Shown in pieces: positions 8,903 to 18,301 of a stretch of 64,000 bases of DNA (the stretch's first letter is position 1; each line of letters begins with the position of its first letter). The position numbers and the translations under genes are program-made. The notes beneath the pieces were generated by a model. That model did not search any database, was not told the origin of the DNA, and worked only from the letters and a program-made list of their open reading frames with translations. The stretch comes from Mariniphaga anaerophila (lineage in GTDB: Bacteria; Bacteroidota; Bacteroidia; Bacteroidales; Prolixibacteraceae). The stretch is from the NCBI RefSeq assembly GCF_900129025.1, contig NZ_FQUM01000004.1, positions 186,001 through 250,000 of the forward strand, read 5' to 3'.

Positions 8903-10117
8903 ATGAGGATTAGTTCAATAAATATACTGGCAGCGTTCTTTGTTGTTAGTTTTTCACTCCCTGCAATTGCCGGAGATGAAGTTAAAAAGGAGAAAAAGGA
9001 GGCTTGGAAATTTGAAGATGTTATTTCTTTGCCTGCCACACCGGTTGAAGATCAGCACCGTTCGGGTACCTGCTGGTCATTTTCAGGGCTTTCATTTTTA
9101 GAGTCTGAAATGATACGGTTGGGTAAACCCGAAGTAAATCTTTCTGAAATGTACACCGTTTGGCACACTTATGCAGAAAAAGCAACCAAACACGTACGTC
9201 TTCACGGCAACCTGAATTTTTCAGCCGGCGGTGCATTTCACGATGTTACCAACATGATTGCAAAGTACGGAGCAGTTCCCGAATCGGTTTACGACGGGCT
9301 AAAATATGGCGAGGATAAACACGTACATGGAGAGATGGACCGGGTATTGCGCGAATATGTTGATGCAGTAATCGAAAACAAAAACCGCAAACTCAGTACC
9401 GCATGGCACGATGCATTTACTCAAATCCTGGATACTTATTTAGGTGAACTGCCTCAAAAATTCGAATACGAAGGAAAGTCGTACACGCCGATGAGCTTTG
9501 CCGACAACTACATGGGGCTGAACATGGACGATTACGTGGAAATTACATCGTACACCCATCATCCGTTTTATTCCAAATTTATTTTGGAAATCCCCGACAA
9601 CTGGTCGTGGGACGAAATGTACAACGTTCCGCTGGATGAATTTGAAGAAATCATCGATTATTCGCTGAACAACGGATTTACCATTGCATGGGCAGCCGAC
9701 GTTAGTGAAAAAGGATTTGTTTCGGGAAACAAAGGAGTTGCCGTTTTGCCTGCAGCACCGCAAACCGATATGTCAGACGCTGAAATCTCACGTTGGGAAG
9801 CATTGCCGGAAAGAGAACGCGAAAACGAATTATACAAACTGGACAAACCGGTTCCGGAACTGAAAGTGGATCAGGAAATGAGGCAAATTGCTTTTGATAA
9901 TTTCCAGACCACCGACGACCACGGGATGCATATTATCGGCACTGCCGTTGACCGCGACGGAAACACTTTTTACAAAGTGAAAAATTCGTGGGGCGAATAC
10001 AACAAATTCGATGGTTATTTTTACGCATCGAAACCTTATGTAAAATATAAGACAATGTGTATTATGGTACACAAAGATGCCATTCCACCGGGAATCAGAG
10101 AAAAACTGAATTTATAA
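8903..10117 (+). CDS. Exported C1-family cysteine peptidase (bleomycin hydrolase/PepC-like)
   Basis: This 404-residue papain-superfamily peptidase is of the C1B (bleomycin hydrolase, aminopeptidase C) type. The catalytic triad is readable: Cys57 in SGTCWSFSG, His in DDHGMHIIG and Asn in KNSWGEYN. A signal peptide of about 23 residues (ending PAIAG) sends it out of the cytoplasm, unlike most PepC or bleomycin hydrolases, which are cytosolic. The mature part is shorter than the roughly 450 residues of those enzymes. It is a single-gene unit with its own terminator. It probably trims peptides in the periplasm or outside the cell. Confidence 0.9.
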   Translation: MRISSINILAAFFVVSFSLPAIAGDEVKKEKKEAWKFEDVISLPATPVEDQHRSGTCWSFSGLSFLESEMIRLGKPEVNLSEMYTVWHTYAEKATKHVRLHGNLNFSAGGAFHDVTNMIAKYGAVPESVYDGLKYGEDKHVHGEMDRVLREYVDAVIENKNRKLSTAWHDAFTQILDTYLGELPQKFEYEGKSYTPMSFADNYMGLNMDDYVEITSYTHHPFYSKFILEIPDNWSWDEMYNVPLDEFEEIIDYSLNNGFTIAWAADVSEKGFVSGNKGVAVLPAAPQTDMSDAEISRWEALPERERENELYKLDKPVPELKVDQEMRQIAFDNFQTTDDHGMHIIGTAVDRDGNTFYKVKNSWGEYNKFDGYFYASKPYVKYKTMCIMVHKDAIPPGIREKLNL

Positions 10118-10124
10118 TCATAAC

Positions 10125-10154
10125 AAGGACTGTAATATTTTGCAGTCCTTTTTT
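10125..10154 (+). terminator. Intrinsic terminator of the C1 peptidase gene
   Basis: The stem AAGGACTG/CAGTCCTT with a 10-base loop is followed by a T-run. It begins 7 bases after the peptidase stop codon. Confidence 0.85.
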
Positions 10155-10183
10155 ATTTATTTTTACCCGGTATTTTTAATGCA

Positions 10184-11092
10184 ATGAAATTCCGATTTAT
10201 AGTTATTCTTATTGTGTGGCTGGGTGCGTTTCGGGGAACGGCACAAACAGCAGAAGGCGATGTTTCATGGTGGAATATTCTGCATGGCTGGGAAGTGGGC
10301 GACCCGGGCTGGCGCAACTGGATGATAATAAGCCCCGGGTATTTTGGTCCCAATGCACTGCCGGTCCCTCACGTTCAGAAAGGCGAATTGTTTAAATCAG
10401 CCGAGATTGAACTCACAGCATCGAACCATTTTCACAAGGGCGATCCCACCCAGGATATTTCGGGATACATTTACATTCCTTTTGCAAAAAATACGGTTGC
10501 AATAGAAATGTACGGCGTTGCTTTCGAACGCTTTGCTTTTTCAGAAGAAATAAGAAACGAACGCTATTCACGTATAAAAGACGGCAAGGGAACAGCCATT
10601 GGCGATTTCTACTTCAGTACCCTGGTTCAGATAATTAAAGGCAGAAAATTTCCCAATACATTGTTTCGCTTTGGTACTAAAACGGCTTCGGGAAATATGC
10701 TGGAAGGAGCGCGCTACATCGACAGCCCGGCCTATTTTCTGGATCTCAGCTTTTCGAAGAAATTCGGAAATTCAGAAACCGGTGCGTTAAAACCGTTTGC
10801 CATGATCGGCTTTTACTCCTGGCAGACCAACGACGAGTTGAATCTCCAGAACGATGCCCTGCTTTACGGAATCGGCACCGATTTCATCAAAAACAACTGG
10901 TTGATTTCGGCGTCCTGCTCGGGCTACTCGGGGTACAAAAACGAGCGCGACAGGCCGGTTCAGCTAAACTTCGATCTAAGAAAAGACTTTCATAAAAAAG
11001 CGCTTCGTTTTCAGTACCAGCACGGGCTGCAACACTGGGAATATAAAACAATCAGGGTATCATATATTTGGAAATTGAATCAAGACAAATAA
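10184..11092 (+). CDS. Predicted outer-membrane beta-barrel protein of unknown function
   Basis: This 302-residue exported protein has a signal peptide ending near FRGTAQ. The mature part has alternating hydrophobic and polar residues, frequent Tyr, Phe and Trp, and a near-terminal strand IRVSYIWKL that fits a small outer-membrane barrel. I recognise no named family. It follows the C1 peptidase terminator by 30 bases and precedes the glycosyltransferase by 75, so it may be transcribed alone. An alternative is a soluble periplasmic beta-sandwich protein. Confidence 0.6.
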   Translation: MKFRFIVILIVWLGAFRGTAQTAEGDVSWWNILHGWEVGDPGWRNWMIISPGYFGPNALPVPHVQKGELFKSAEIELTASNHFHKGDPTQDISGYIYIPFAKNTVAIEMYGVAFERFAFSEEIRNERYSRIKDGKGTAIGDFYFSTLVQIIKGRKFPNTLFRFGTKTASGNMLEGARYIDSPAYFLDLSFSKKFGNSETGALKPFAMIGFYSWQTNDELNLQNDALLYGIGTDFIKNNWLISASCSGYSGYKNERDRPVQLNFDLRKDFHKKALRFQYQHGLQHWEYKTIRVSYIWKLNQDK

Positions 11093-11118
11093 GAAGCCGT
11101 TTTTGCAACGGATTTGTT

Positions 11119-11126
11119 TACCTTTG
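11119..11126 (+). promoter_or_regulatory. Candidate -7 element of the glycosyltransferase gene
   Basis: TACCTTTG matches TAnnTTTG and lies 41 bases before the ATG at 11168. It also argues against using an upstream in-frame start at 11114 that would place this element inside the coding region. Confidence 0.4.
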
Positions 11127-11167
11127 CGAAAATTTCAAAAAGTTCAGGAACAAAATACTTTCATAAA

Positions 11168-12109
11168 ATGAAGAAACTCTCACTGGTAATCTGCGTTTTT
11201 AACGAAGAGCCCAACATAAAACCCCTTTCGGAACAAATTCAGCAAGCCTTAAAAGATATCGATTTTGAAGCCATTTTTGTGGATGATGGTTCAACCGACG
11301 GCACCCGTTCAGAGATTCTTAACATAAATGACGACCGCTTTATTTTGGTCGAGCTGAGAAGAAACTACGGACAAAGTTCTGCCCTGCAGGCCGGCATCGA
11401 CCAGGCCGAAGGAGAGTACGTGGCACTTATTGACGGCGACCTGCAAAACGACCCGGCAGATATTCCGGGAATGCTCAACATGATTGAAAACGAAGGCTGG
11501 GATATGGTTGCCGGTGTTCGCGCCAACCGCAAAGACGGCATGTTCCTGCGGAAAATACCGTCAAAAATTGCCAACTACATGATTCGCCGGTCAACCGGAA
11601 CAAAAATGAAAGACCTGGGCTGCACCCTCAAAATTTTCACAAAAGAAACCATAAAAAGCATTCATATTTACGGAGAACTTCACCGTTTTATCCCGGTGCT
11701 GGCTACCCTCGAAGGAGCAACGCGGATTACACAAATTGATGTAAACCACCGTCCGCGCACGTTCGGCACATCAAAATACAACCTCAGCCGAACCACAAAA
11801 GTAATGAGCGACCTTTTGCTGATGATCTTCCTAAAAAAATACTTACAACGCCCAATGCACCTCTTTGGAGGAATAGGAATTGTAACTTTTCTGGTAGGAG
11901 CGCTCATCAATGTTTATATGCTAATTCTGAAAATTATTGGTTACGACATTTGGGGAAAACCGCTGCTTTTACTGGGCATTCTTTTGGTGATGGGAGGAAT
12001 CCAGTTTGTAACTATCGGGATTATTGCCGAGCTGCAAATGCGAACTTATTTCGAATCGCAGAAAAAAACACCGTACCGGATAAAACGAATCGTCAAAGCA
12101 AAAAAGTAG
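11168..12109 (+). CDS. Family 2 glycosyltransferase, polyprenyl-phosphate sugar transferase type
   Basis: This 313-residue GT-A enzyme resembles dolichol/undecaprenyl-phosphate mannose or glucose synthases. The nucleotide-sugar site is DDGSTDG at residues 39-45 and the metal-binding DGDLQNDP starts at 89. Two membrane helices near residues 228-250 and 262-285 anchor it, with a basic tail after them. The start chosen is the ATG at 11168, just before the conserved first strand LSLVICVFNEE. The family moves a sugar from a nucleotide donor to a lipid phosphate on the inner face of the inner membrane. No other envelope-glycan genes are adjacent, so the acceptor pathway is unknown. Confidence 0.9.
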   Translation: MKKLSLVICVFNEEPNIKPLSEQIQQALKDIDFEAIFVDDGSTDGTRSEILNINDDRFILVELRRNYGQSSALQAGIDQAEGEYVALIDGDLQNDPADIPGMLNMIENEGWDMVAGVRANRKDGMFLRKIPSKIANYMIRRSTGTKMKDLGCTLKIFTKETIKSIHIYGELHRFIPVLATLEGATRITQIDVNHRPRTFGTSKYNLSRTTKVMSDLLLMIFLKKYLQRPMHLFGGIGIVTFLVGALINVYMLILKIIGYDIWGKPLLLLGILLVMGGIQFVTIGIIAELQMRTYFESQKKTPYRIKRIVKAKK

Positions 12110-12170
12110 AATAGCATTTCCCTGAAAATGTTTTTTGGTGGCCGGCCTGTTAAAAGTTTGATTTTTAAAC

Positions 12171-12178
12171 TAAATTTG
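12171..12178 (+). promoter_or_regulatory. Candidate -7 element before the plug-only protein and fucosidase
   Basis: TAAATTTG matches TAnnTTTG and lies 28 bases before the ATG at 12207. It may drive both the plug protein and the fucosidase gene, which follows after 38 bases. Confidence 0.4.
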
Positions 12179-12206
12179 TGATATACATCAAACTAAAAAA
12201 CAAGCC

Positions 12207-12890
12207 ATGAATACCATTTTTTTTAAATCATTCCTTCTGCTTGCTGCACTCTGCCTTGCTCTGGCAACAGAAGCACAGGAAAAAATCATTCACGGAATTG
12301 TAACCACTTTCGACAGCATTCCGCTTATTGATGCAGAAGTACAGGTGAGAAGCACAAAACACGTTGTGTTGACAGATTCGCTTGGCAGATTTTCGGTTGC
12401 CATAAATCCCGGCGACAGGCTGAAAGTAAGTGCCTCCGGTTTTTATACACAGAAGGTTAAACTTGAAGAAAAAACCAAAATCGCCGCCATCAACCTAAAA
12501 CTAAAACCCGGCGAAAAGAACAGAGAATATGCCATTGGGTACGGGCATGTTTCCGACAGGGACAAACTCAATGCACTGGCATCGTTGAACAGCAAAGACA
12601 TGGACTTTAGCCAGTACAGTAATATTTACGACCTGATAAAAGGCCGCTTTGCCGGAGTTCAAATCACCAACGGAGAAATCATCATTCGGGGAATAAATTC
12701 AATAAACAGCAGCAGCGCCGCACTAATTATTGTCGACGGAGTTCCGGTTGACGGCAGCGCACTCAGCTCCATTCCTCCGGTGCAGGTAAAAAGCATTAAC
12801 GTAATAAAAGACGGAAGCTCTGCCATATACGGCTCCCGTGGAGCCAACGGAGTAGTTCTGATTGAAACCAAACGCGGAAACGACCAATAA
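12207..12890 (+). CDS. Exported carboxypeptidase-like domain plus TonB-dependent receptor plug domain, without a barrel
   Basis: This 227-residue protein has a signal peptide ending near ATEAQ. Residues about 28-95 form a CarboxypepD-regulatory-like beta-sandwich ([18 protein letters not shown]). Residues about 120-225 form a SusC-type plug with the telltale segments [36 protein letters not shown] and [18 protein letters not shown]. In SusC-type receptors these domains precede a 600-700 residue barrel, but here a stop codon follows the plug and the next gene starts in another frame with its own signal. Stand-alone plug proteins of this kind occur in Bacteroidota and their role is unclear. Confidence 0.85.
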   Translation: MNTIFFKSFLLLAALCLALATEAQEKIIHGIVTTFDSIPLIDAEVQVRSTKHVVLTDSLGRFSVAINPGDRLKVSASGFYTQKVKLEEKTKIAAINLKLKPGEKNREYAIGYGHVSDRDKLNALASLNSKDMDFSQYSNIYDLIKGRFAGVQITNGEIIIRGINSINSSSAALIIVDGVPVDGSALSSIPPVQVKSINVIKDGSSAIYGSRGANGVVLIETKRGNDQ

Positions 12891-12928
12891 CTCCATTCAA
12901 TTTTTCTAACAAATCAAACCAACAAAAA

Positions 12929-15262
12929 ATGACACAAAAATTTTTTCTGTCCTTCCTGTTTATTGCATTATTTTTTCAGGGATGCAACCAACAAAAACAA
13001 GCACCGGAAAGAGAACTAAAACTTTGGTACACCGAACCGGCAGACGAATGGACAGAGGCTCTTCCTGTCGGGAACGGAAGGCTGGGGGCCATGGTTTTTG
13101 GAGGAACGCAAACCGAACGCATTCAACTTAACGAAGAATCGGTGTGGACTGGTGGCCCCATAACACGGGCAAACCCCGAAGCGCTGGAAAACCTGGATAA
13201 AGTTCGCCAGCTTTTGTTCGAGGGAAAATATGCAGAAGGCGACCGACTGGCACAAGAAAAAATTATGGGAACCCGCATTGATGCTGGCAAACACACATAC
13301 CAAACACTGGGAGATCTGTTTTTTCATTTTGAAGGAATGGACGAAATTTCGAATTACAAAAGAGAACTGGACCTGCGCACCGCAATAACCAGAACAAACT
13401 TTGAATCGAACGGAACAATTTTCACCCGCGAAATTTTTGCGTCGGCTCCCGATCAGGTAATCGTTGTAAAACTTTCGGCTTCGGAAAAAGCTAAATTAAA
13501 TTTTGAAACATGGATGGAACGCCCCGGCGACGCTGAACTGGTGACAGCAAACAACAACCAGTTGCTGATGGATGGTTTCGCCCAAAACGACGGCATCGGA
13601 ACACATTTTGCCTCGGTTGTAAACATCGAAAATACCGGAGGAGAAGTAATTTCTGATGGCAAAAAAATTAAAGTAACAAACGCCGACGAAGTTGTTCTGC
13701 TGATTTCCGGGAGGACTGATTTCCATGGAGAAAACGAAAAAGAGAAATCGGCACAAGATATTCAGAAAACAGCATCCACCGATTTTGAGCAGCTCAAAAA
13801 AAATCATATTACCGACTACCAGACGCTTTTTAACCGGGTAGATTTAAAACTAAACGCCCCTGACACGTTGAACATTTCCACCGACAAACGGCTGGAACGA
13901 GTAAAAAATGGTGCCGAGGACGTTCACCTCACCGAACTCTATTTTCAGTTTGGAAGGTACCTGCTCATCAGTTCGTCGCGGCCGGGCGGGTTGCCCGCCA
14001 ACCTCCAGGGAATTTGGGACGGATCGCTGACTCCACCCTGGAATGCCGACTACCACATCAACATTAATATTCAGATGAACTATTGGCCGGCATTGGTCAC
14101 CAACCTGGCCGAAACGCAGCAGCCGTTTTTTGAATTTGTGGATGCACTGCGGGAACGAGGCGCAAAAACAGCTAAGGAAACATACGGTTGCCGCGGGTTT
14201 GTTGCACACCACACTACCGACATCTGGAAATTTACCGATCCCATCGGAATGACCGGTTACGGCATGTGGCCAATGGGTGCTGCCTGGTGTTCCGACCATT
14301 TTTGGGAACACTACGATTACACCGGTGACATGAAATTTCTTAAAGAGAAAGCATATCCGGTGCTGAAAAATGCAGCTCTTTTCTTTGTAGATTTTTTGGT
14401 AGAAAATCCCAAAACAGGCCTCCTTGTTTCCGGACCGAGCATGTCGCCCGAGAACAAGTTTATTGCGCCTAACGGAGAAAAAGCAGCTGTTTGCATGGGG
14501 CCGGCTATGGATCACCAAATTATTCGCGAGCTTTTTACCAACTGCATAAAAACAACAGAAATATTAAACACCGACAAACAGTTTGCAGACACGCTGCGCA
14601 CGCTGCTTGCCAAACTCACCCCTTCGCAAATCGGATCTGACGGGCGCATTCTGGAATGGTCGGAAGAACTGCCGGAGGCAGAACCCGGGCACCGTCACAT
14701 GTCACATTTATACGCGTTGTATCCGGGCGAAGAATTTACTGACCCCAACGATCCCAAATGGATGGAAGCCTCGCGAAAATCGATTGAGGGACGACTAAAA
14801 CACGGCGGCGGGCACACCGGCTGGAGCCGCGCCTGGATCATCAACTTTTTTGCACGGTTAAAAGACGGCCAGGCGGCGCAGGAAAATATTCAGGCTCTAT
14901 TTGCCAAATCTACCCACCCGAATCTATTCGACAACCACCCGCCATTTCAAATCGACGGAAACTTTGGCGCTACTGCGGGCATTGCCGAAATGCTGCTGCA
15001 AAGCCACAACGGAGTACTCCAGTTTTTACCGGCTCTTCCTCCATCCTGGAAAAGCGGACAAATTAAAGGGCTTAGGGCGCGTGAAGGTTTTGAAGTGAAT
15101 TTGAGATGGGAGAACGGAAATCTCACGGAAGCAACCGTAAAATCACTGCTTGGCAATCCGTGCAAAGTAATTTACGGAGAACTAACTGCCGAGACAAAAA
15201 CAAAATCAGGGCAAATTTTCACATTCAACGAAAAGCTGGAAGTTACCAAAGCCGCAAACTAA
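12929..15262 (+). CDS. GH95 family alpha-L-fucosidase (glycoside hydrolase), lipoprotein
   Basis: This 777-residue exoglycosidase cleaves alpha-L-fucose (or in some members L-galactose) from glycans. The start [11 protein letters not shown] leads to a lipobox FQGC, so it is probably membrane anchored. GH95 landmarks run in order: the N-terminal sandwich beginning [19 protein letters not shown], the helical barrel with [11 protein letters not shown] and NIQMNYWPA, the acid region [16 protein letters not shown], and [15 protein letters not shown] with the conserved Asp. Length is normal. It follows the plug-only protein by 38 bases, suggesting co-expression. No SusC/SusD pair lies next to it, so this is not a complete polysaccharide utilisation locus. 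Confidence 0.93.
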   Translation: MTQKFFLSFLFIALFFQGCNQQKQAPERELKLWYTEPADEWTEALPVGNGRLGAMVFGGTQTERIQLNEESVWTGGPITRANPEALENLDKVRQLLFEGKYAEGDRLAQEKIMGTRIDAGKHTYQTLGDLFFHFEGMDEISNYKRELDLRTAITRTNFESNGTIFTREIFASAPDQVIVVKLSASEKAKLNFETWMERPGDAELVTANNNQLLMDGFAQNDGIGTHFASVVNIENTGGEVISDGKKIKVTNADEVVLLISGRTDFHGENEKEKSAQDIQKTASTDFEQLKKNHITDYQTLFNRVDLKLNAPDTLNISTDKRLERVKNGAEDVHLTELYFQFGRYLLISSSRPGGLPANLQGIWDGSLTPPWNADYHININIQMNYWPALVTNLAETQQPFFEFVDALRERGAKTAKETYGCRGFVAHHTTDIWKFTDPIGMTGYGMWPMGAAWCSDHFWEHYDYTGDMKFLKEKAYPVLKNAALFFVDFLVENPKTGLLVSGPSMSPENKFIAPNGEKAAVCMGPAMDHQIIRELFTNCIKTTEILNTDKQFADTLRTLLAKLTPSQIGSDGRILEWSEELPEAEPGHRHMSHLYALYPGEEFTDPNDPKWMEASRKSIEGRLKHGGGHTGWSRAWIINFFARLKDGQAAQENIQALFAKSTHPNLFDNHPPFQIDGNFGATAGIAEMLLQSHNGVLQFLPALPPSWKSGQIKGLRAREGFEVNLRWENGNLTEATVKSLLGNPCKVIYGELTAETKTKSGQIFTFNEKLEVTKAAN

Positions 15263-15272
15263 CAGAAAATAA

Positions 15273-15304
15273 AAAAGCTATCCGGCCAAAACCAGATAGC
15301 TTTT
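15273..15304. terminator. Bidirectional terminator between the fucosidase and the oxidoreductase operon
   Basis: The stem AAAAGCTATC/GATAGCTTTT with a 12-base loop has A/T tracts on both sides. It can serve the fucosidase gene on the plus strand and the convergent 2-oxoacid oxidoreductase operon on the minus strand. Confidence 0.85.
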
Positions 15305-15334
15305 ACAATATTTCATTTCCCTCAAAAATGTAAG

Positions 15335-15898
15335 CTAAACTTCTTTTACTGTTTCCACTATCTCCTGCCCTCTTTTAATGGCTTCAAGGTTAAGCGGAAT
15401 TAGTTTGTGATAACGTTCGGGCAACGATTTTTCCAGCCCTTTTTCTACGTTATCCAGTTTCAAAATAGGTTTTACTTTCAAGAAACCTCCCAAAATTATC
15501 ATATTAAATACCTTGGGATTTCCCATTTCTACAGATTCCCGGGTTCCTTCCACCTTAAAAATCCGAATATCAGTTCGTGTGGGAGGATTAACAATTCCGT
15601 TGGGATCGTACAACAGGGTTCCGCCCGGTTTCACTGCTTTTTCAAATTTATCGAGGCTCTGCTGGTTCAGAATAATCGCAGTATCGTATTCATGCAAAAC
15701 CGGAGAGCTGATTCGTTTATCACTTACGATAACAGTAACATTGGCAGTTCCTCCACGCATTTCGGGTCCGTACGAAGGAAACCAGGTAACTTCTTTATCT
15801 TCCATAATTCCGGAGTAGGCGATAATTTTCCCCATGGAAAGTACACCTTGTCCTCCAAAACCGGCAATTATCATTTCTTCTGTCATAATTTCTGGCAT
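15335..15898 (-). CDS. 2-oxoacid:ferredoxin oxidoreductase, gamma subunit
   Basis: This 187-residue subunit carries the family N-terminus IIAGFGGQGVLSMGKI, the glycine-rich part of the pyruvate/ketoisovalerate oxidoreductase catalytic domain. In this family the gamma domain packs against the alpha/beta core and helps bind CoA. The ATG at 15898 follows the stop codon of the beta gene directly, so translation is probably coupled. A second Met four codons later, just before the conserved motif, is an alternative start. It is the last gene of the alpha-beta-gamma operon and ends 31 bases before the shared terminator. Confidence 0.92.
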   Translation of the reverse strand: MPEIMTEEMIIAGFGGQGVLSMGKIIAYSGIMEDKEVTWFPSYGPEMRGGTANVTVIVSDKRISSPVLHEYDTAIILNQQSLDKFEKAVKPGGTLLYDPNGIVNPPTRTDIRIFKVEGTRESVEMGNPKVFNMIILGGFLKVKPILKLDNVEKGLEKSLPERYHKLIPLNLEAIKRGQEIVETVKEV

Positions 15899-16690
15899 TT
15901 AATTGTTTGAAACAGGATTTCCTTTTTCGCCGTCTTTCAAATCTCCCAGCGGATAATACGGGAACATATTTTCTTCCATCCATTTATTTGCTTTTGCCGG
16001 AGACATTTTCCACCCCGAGTTGCAGGTAGAAACGACTTCAACAAAAGAAGTTCCTTTCCGGTCGAGAACATTCCGGATACCTTTTTTCAGCGCCCGTTTA
16101 CATTTGCGCACGGCAGGAGCAGTTTGAGCCGACTGCCGGGTAACATACGATGTTCCGGGAAGCTGGGCAACCAGCTCTGTCATTTTCAACGGGTATCCGT
16201 TCAAATCAACGTCTCTTCCGCAGGGAGTGGTTGAAGTTACCATGTCTTCGAGCGTAGTAGGCGCCATTTGTCCACCGGTCATTCCGTAAATTCCGTTATT
16301 AATAAAAACGACCAGTATATTTTCGCCTCGGTTGCAGGCATGAATAATTTCTCCTGCCCCGATAGACGCCAGGTCGCCGTCGCCCTGATAGGTGAACACG
16401 AACTTTTCGGGATTCAGCCGCGAAATGCCTGTTGCAATTGCCGGAGCCCTTCCGTGGGCCGCTTCCTGCCAGTCGATATCAATGTAGTTGTACGCGAAAA
16501 CCGCGCAGCCAACCGGCGCCACACCCACAGATTTTTCCTGCAGCCCCATTTCGTCAATCAGCTCTGCCATTAGTTTATGAACAACGCCGTGGGTACACCC
16601 CGGGCAGTAGTGCATTATGGTATCAATCAACAATTCTGATTTTCCGTAAACCAGGTTTTCAGGTTTTACTATTTCTTTGATGTCCATCAT
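15899..16690 (-). CDS. 2-oxoacid:ferredoxin oxidoreductase, beta (thiamine pyrophosphate-binding) subunit
   Basis: This 263-residue subunit binds thiamine diphosphate. CPGCTHGVVHKL near residue 29 and the GDGDLASIG ... VFINNGIYGMTGG segment form the diphosphate- and Mg-binding motif. There is no extra ferredoxin domain. Its start overlaps the end of the alpha gene by four bases (ATGA). Together the subunits convert a 2-oxoacid plus CoA to acyl-CoA, CO2 and reduced ferredoxin, reversibly. The unfused four-subunit layout fits 2-oxoisovalerate (VOR) or 2-oxoglutarate (KOR) enzymes; substrate specificity cannot be decided here. Confidence 0.93.
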   Translation of the reverse strand: MMDIKEIVKPENLVYGKSELLIDTIMHYCPGCTHGVVHKLMAELIDEMGLQEKSVGVAPVGCAVFAYNYIDIDWQEAAHGRAPAIATGISRLNPEKFVFTYQGDGDLASIGAGEIIHACNRGENILVVFINNGIYGMTGGQMAPTTLEDMVTSTTPCGRDVDLNGYPLKMTELVAQLPGTSYVTRQSAQTAPAVRKCKRALKKGIRNVLDRKGTSFVEVVSTCNSGWKMSPAKANKWMEENMFPYYPLGDLKDGEKGNPVSNN

Positions 16691-17787
16691 TTTTCCTCCC
16701 CAATTAATTTTTGTTCCAACGCATCTACCACTTCACCCGGAGAAGGAATAATTCCGCCCATTCTGCCGAAAAATTCAACCTTCCGGTATATCTGAGTTTC
16801 ATAAACCGCTTGTTTAATGTCTTCCACCATTTGGCCGGCATTCATTTCAACCGATAAGAAACCTTTTACTTTTGGAGCAAGTTCTTTAACAATATTTTTG
16901 GGGAACGGGAAAAGAGTTATCGGACGAAGCAGTCCTACTTTTAATCCTTTATCCCGTGCAATTTCCATGGCTTTCTGGCAAACGCGTGCCGATGTTCCGT
17001 AAGCCACAAAAATGTATTCGGCATCGTCGCACTGAATGGCTTCGTAACGCTGTTCTTCGGCTTCCATCCTGCGATATTTTGCCTGAAACCTCAGGTTATT
17101 TTGCTCCATTTTGTCTGAATCGAGCTCCAGCGAAGTAATTACATTGCGCTGGCGGGAAGCAGGTTTTCCGGTTGTTGCCCAACTGCCGTTTTTCTCTACC
17201 ACTTCCTCTTCTGTCCAGCGTTTTTTGTAGTCCGACAGTTCTACCTTTTCCATCATCTGGCCAATGGCTCCGTCGGTCAGAATCATTGCCGGATTACGAT
17301 ATTTAAAAGCAAGTTCGAAAGCAAGGTCTACAAAATCGTTCATCTCCTGAACGGAAGAAGGAGCCAGCACAAGCATTTTATAATCGCCGTGGCCTCCGCC
17401 TTTTACAGACTGAAAATAATCGGCCTGCGAGGGCTGTATTGTACCAAGCCCCGGGCCTCCGCGCTGTACATTAACTATCAGGCAGGGCAGCTCGGCTCCT
17501 GCAATGTAGGATATTCCTTCTGCCATCAGGCTAACCCCCGGGCTCGACGAGGATGTCATCACTTTTTTACCGGTGCCCGCAGCGCCGTACACCATATTAA
17601 TTGCAGCCACTTCACTTTCAGCCTGCAAAACAACCATGCCGGTTTCGGTCCAGGGCTGGCGTTCCATCAGCTTTTCCATTATTTCAGACTGAGGTGTAAT
17701 GGGATAGCCGAAATAGCCATCGCAACCACAGCGGATTACAGCTTCGGCCAGCACCTCATTTCCTTTCATTAACCTAAGTTCTCCCAT
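16687..17787 (-). CDS. vorB: 2-oxoacid:ferredoxin oxidoreductase, alpha subunit (VorB-like)
   Basis: This 366-residue alpha subunit opens with LMKGNEVLAEAVIRCGCDGY and has the substrate-site segment GYPITPQSEI and the SSSSPGVSLMAEGISYIAG stretch of the family, followed by the transketolase C-terminal-like domain (about residues 250-360). It is not fused to a gamma domain, unlike many KorA proteins. The best match by memory is the 3-methyl-2-oxobutanoate dehydrogenase VorB annotation of Bacteroidota. It is the first gene of the three-gene unit; the ferredoxin gene lies 70 bases further upstream in the same direction. Confidence 0.9.
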   Translation of the reverse strand: MGELRLMKGNEVLAEAVIRCGCDGYFGYPITPQSEIMEKLMERQPWTETGMVVLQAESEVAAINMVYGAAGTGKKVMTSSSSPGVSLMAEGISYIAGAELPCLIVNVQRGGPGLGTIQPSQADYFQSVKGGGHGDYKMLVLAPSSVQEMNDFVDLAFELAFKYRNPAMILTDGAIGQMMEKVELSDYKKRWTEEEVVEKNGSWATTGKPASRQRNVITSLELDSDKMEQNNLRFQAKYRRMEAEEQRYEAIQCDDAEYIFVAYGTSARVCQKAMEIARDKGLKVGLLRPITLFPFPKNIVKELAPKVKGFLSVEMNAGQMVEDIKQAVYETQIYRKVEFFGRMGGIIPSPGEVVDALEQKLIGEEK

Positions 17788-17857
17788 TGTATATCGTTTT
17801 ATTTATTTCAACACATTTTTAAAATTATACCAAAACAATGCCGGTTGAATTTCAACA

Positions 17858-18082
17858 CTAAAGTTTCACCCGGTAAACGGTAATGCAGGTGTCGGGACAA
17901 ACAACACCGCAATTGGCACAGCCAATACATGCTTCCGGGTTTTTCATGTACGAATAGTGGTACCCCCGGCTATTCACCTCCAGGTGCAAAGCTAAAACAC
18001 CTTCAGGGCAGGATTCAACACATAACTCACAGCCTTTGCAAACTTCTGTGTCGACTACGACAGCTCCTCTTACTTTTGCCAT
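17858..18082 (-). CDS. 2[4Fe-4S] ferredoxin, delta-subunit-like
   Basis: This 74-residue protein has two cluster motifs, CKGCELCVESCP and CIGCANCGVVCP. The N-terminal MAKVRGAVVVDTE is typical of VorD/KorD delta subunits rather than free clostridial ferredoxins. It lies 70 bases upstream of the alpha gene on the same strand, so it is very likely the electron-accepting subunit of that complex and co-transcribed with it. Confidence 0.93.
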   Translation of the reverse strand: MAKVRGAVVVDTEVCKGCELCVESCPEGVLALHLEVNSRGYHYSYMKNPEACIGCANCGVVCPDTCITVYRVKL

Positions 18083-18301
18083 ATTAATTCAATTTTCTGC
18101 TAAATTTAAAAACCTTTTTTACCTGAAAACACCATAAAAATCAGGTTATTCTACTATTTTGAAGGAGGGTTAAGATTTGTAAATCAATAGAATATACTAC
18201 TAACAAATTATTATTATTTCTGTAATTCTGATTTAAATCCGGTTCTGTTTGACAAAACTATTTCAAAAAAAATAAAAATTATGCAACTAATGTTGCGTAT
18301 A
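18083..18301. other. AT-rich intergenic region upstream of the ferredoxin gene
   Basis: No gene or clear hairpin was found. It separates the Crp-like regulator gene from the ferredoxin and oxidoreductase genes on the same strand, so the oxidoreductase promoter probably lies here. I could not place it confidently. Confidence 0.4.

Noticed and set aside
13850-14518. A 222-codon open frame on the minus strand inside the fucosidase gene
   Set aside because: It lies wholly antisense to a well-supported GH95 gene and has no domain features or ribosome binding site.
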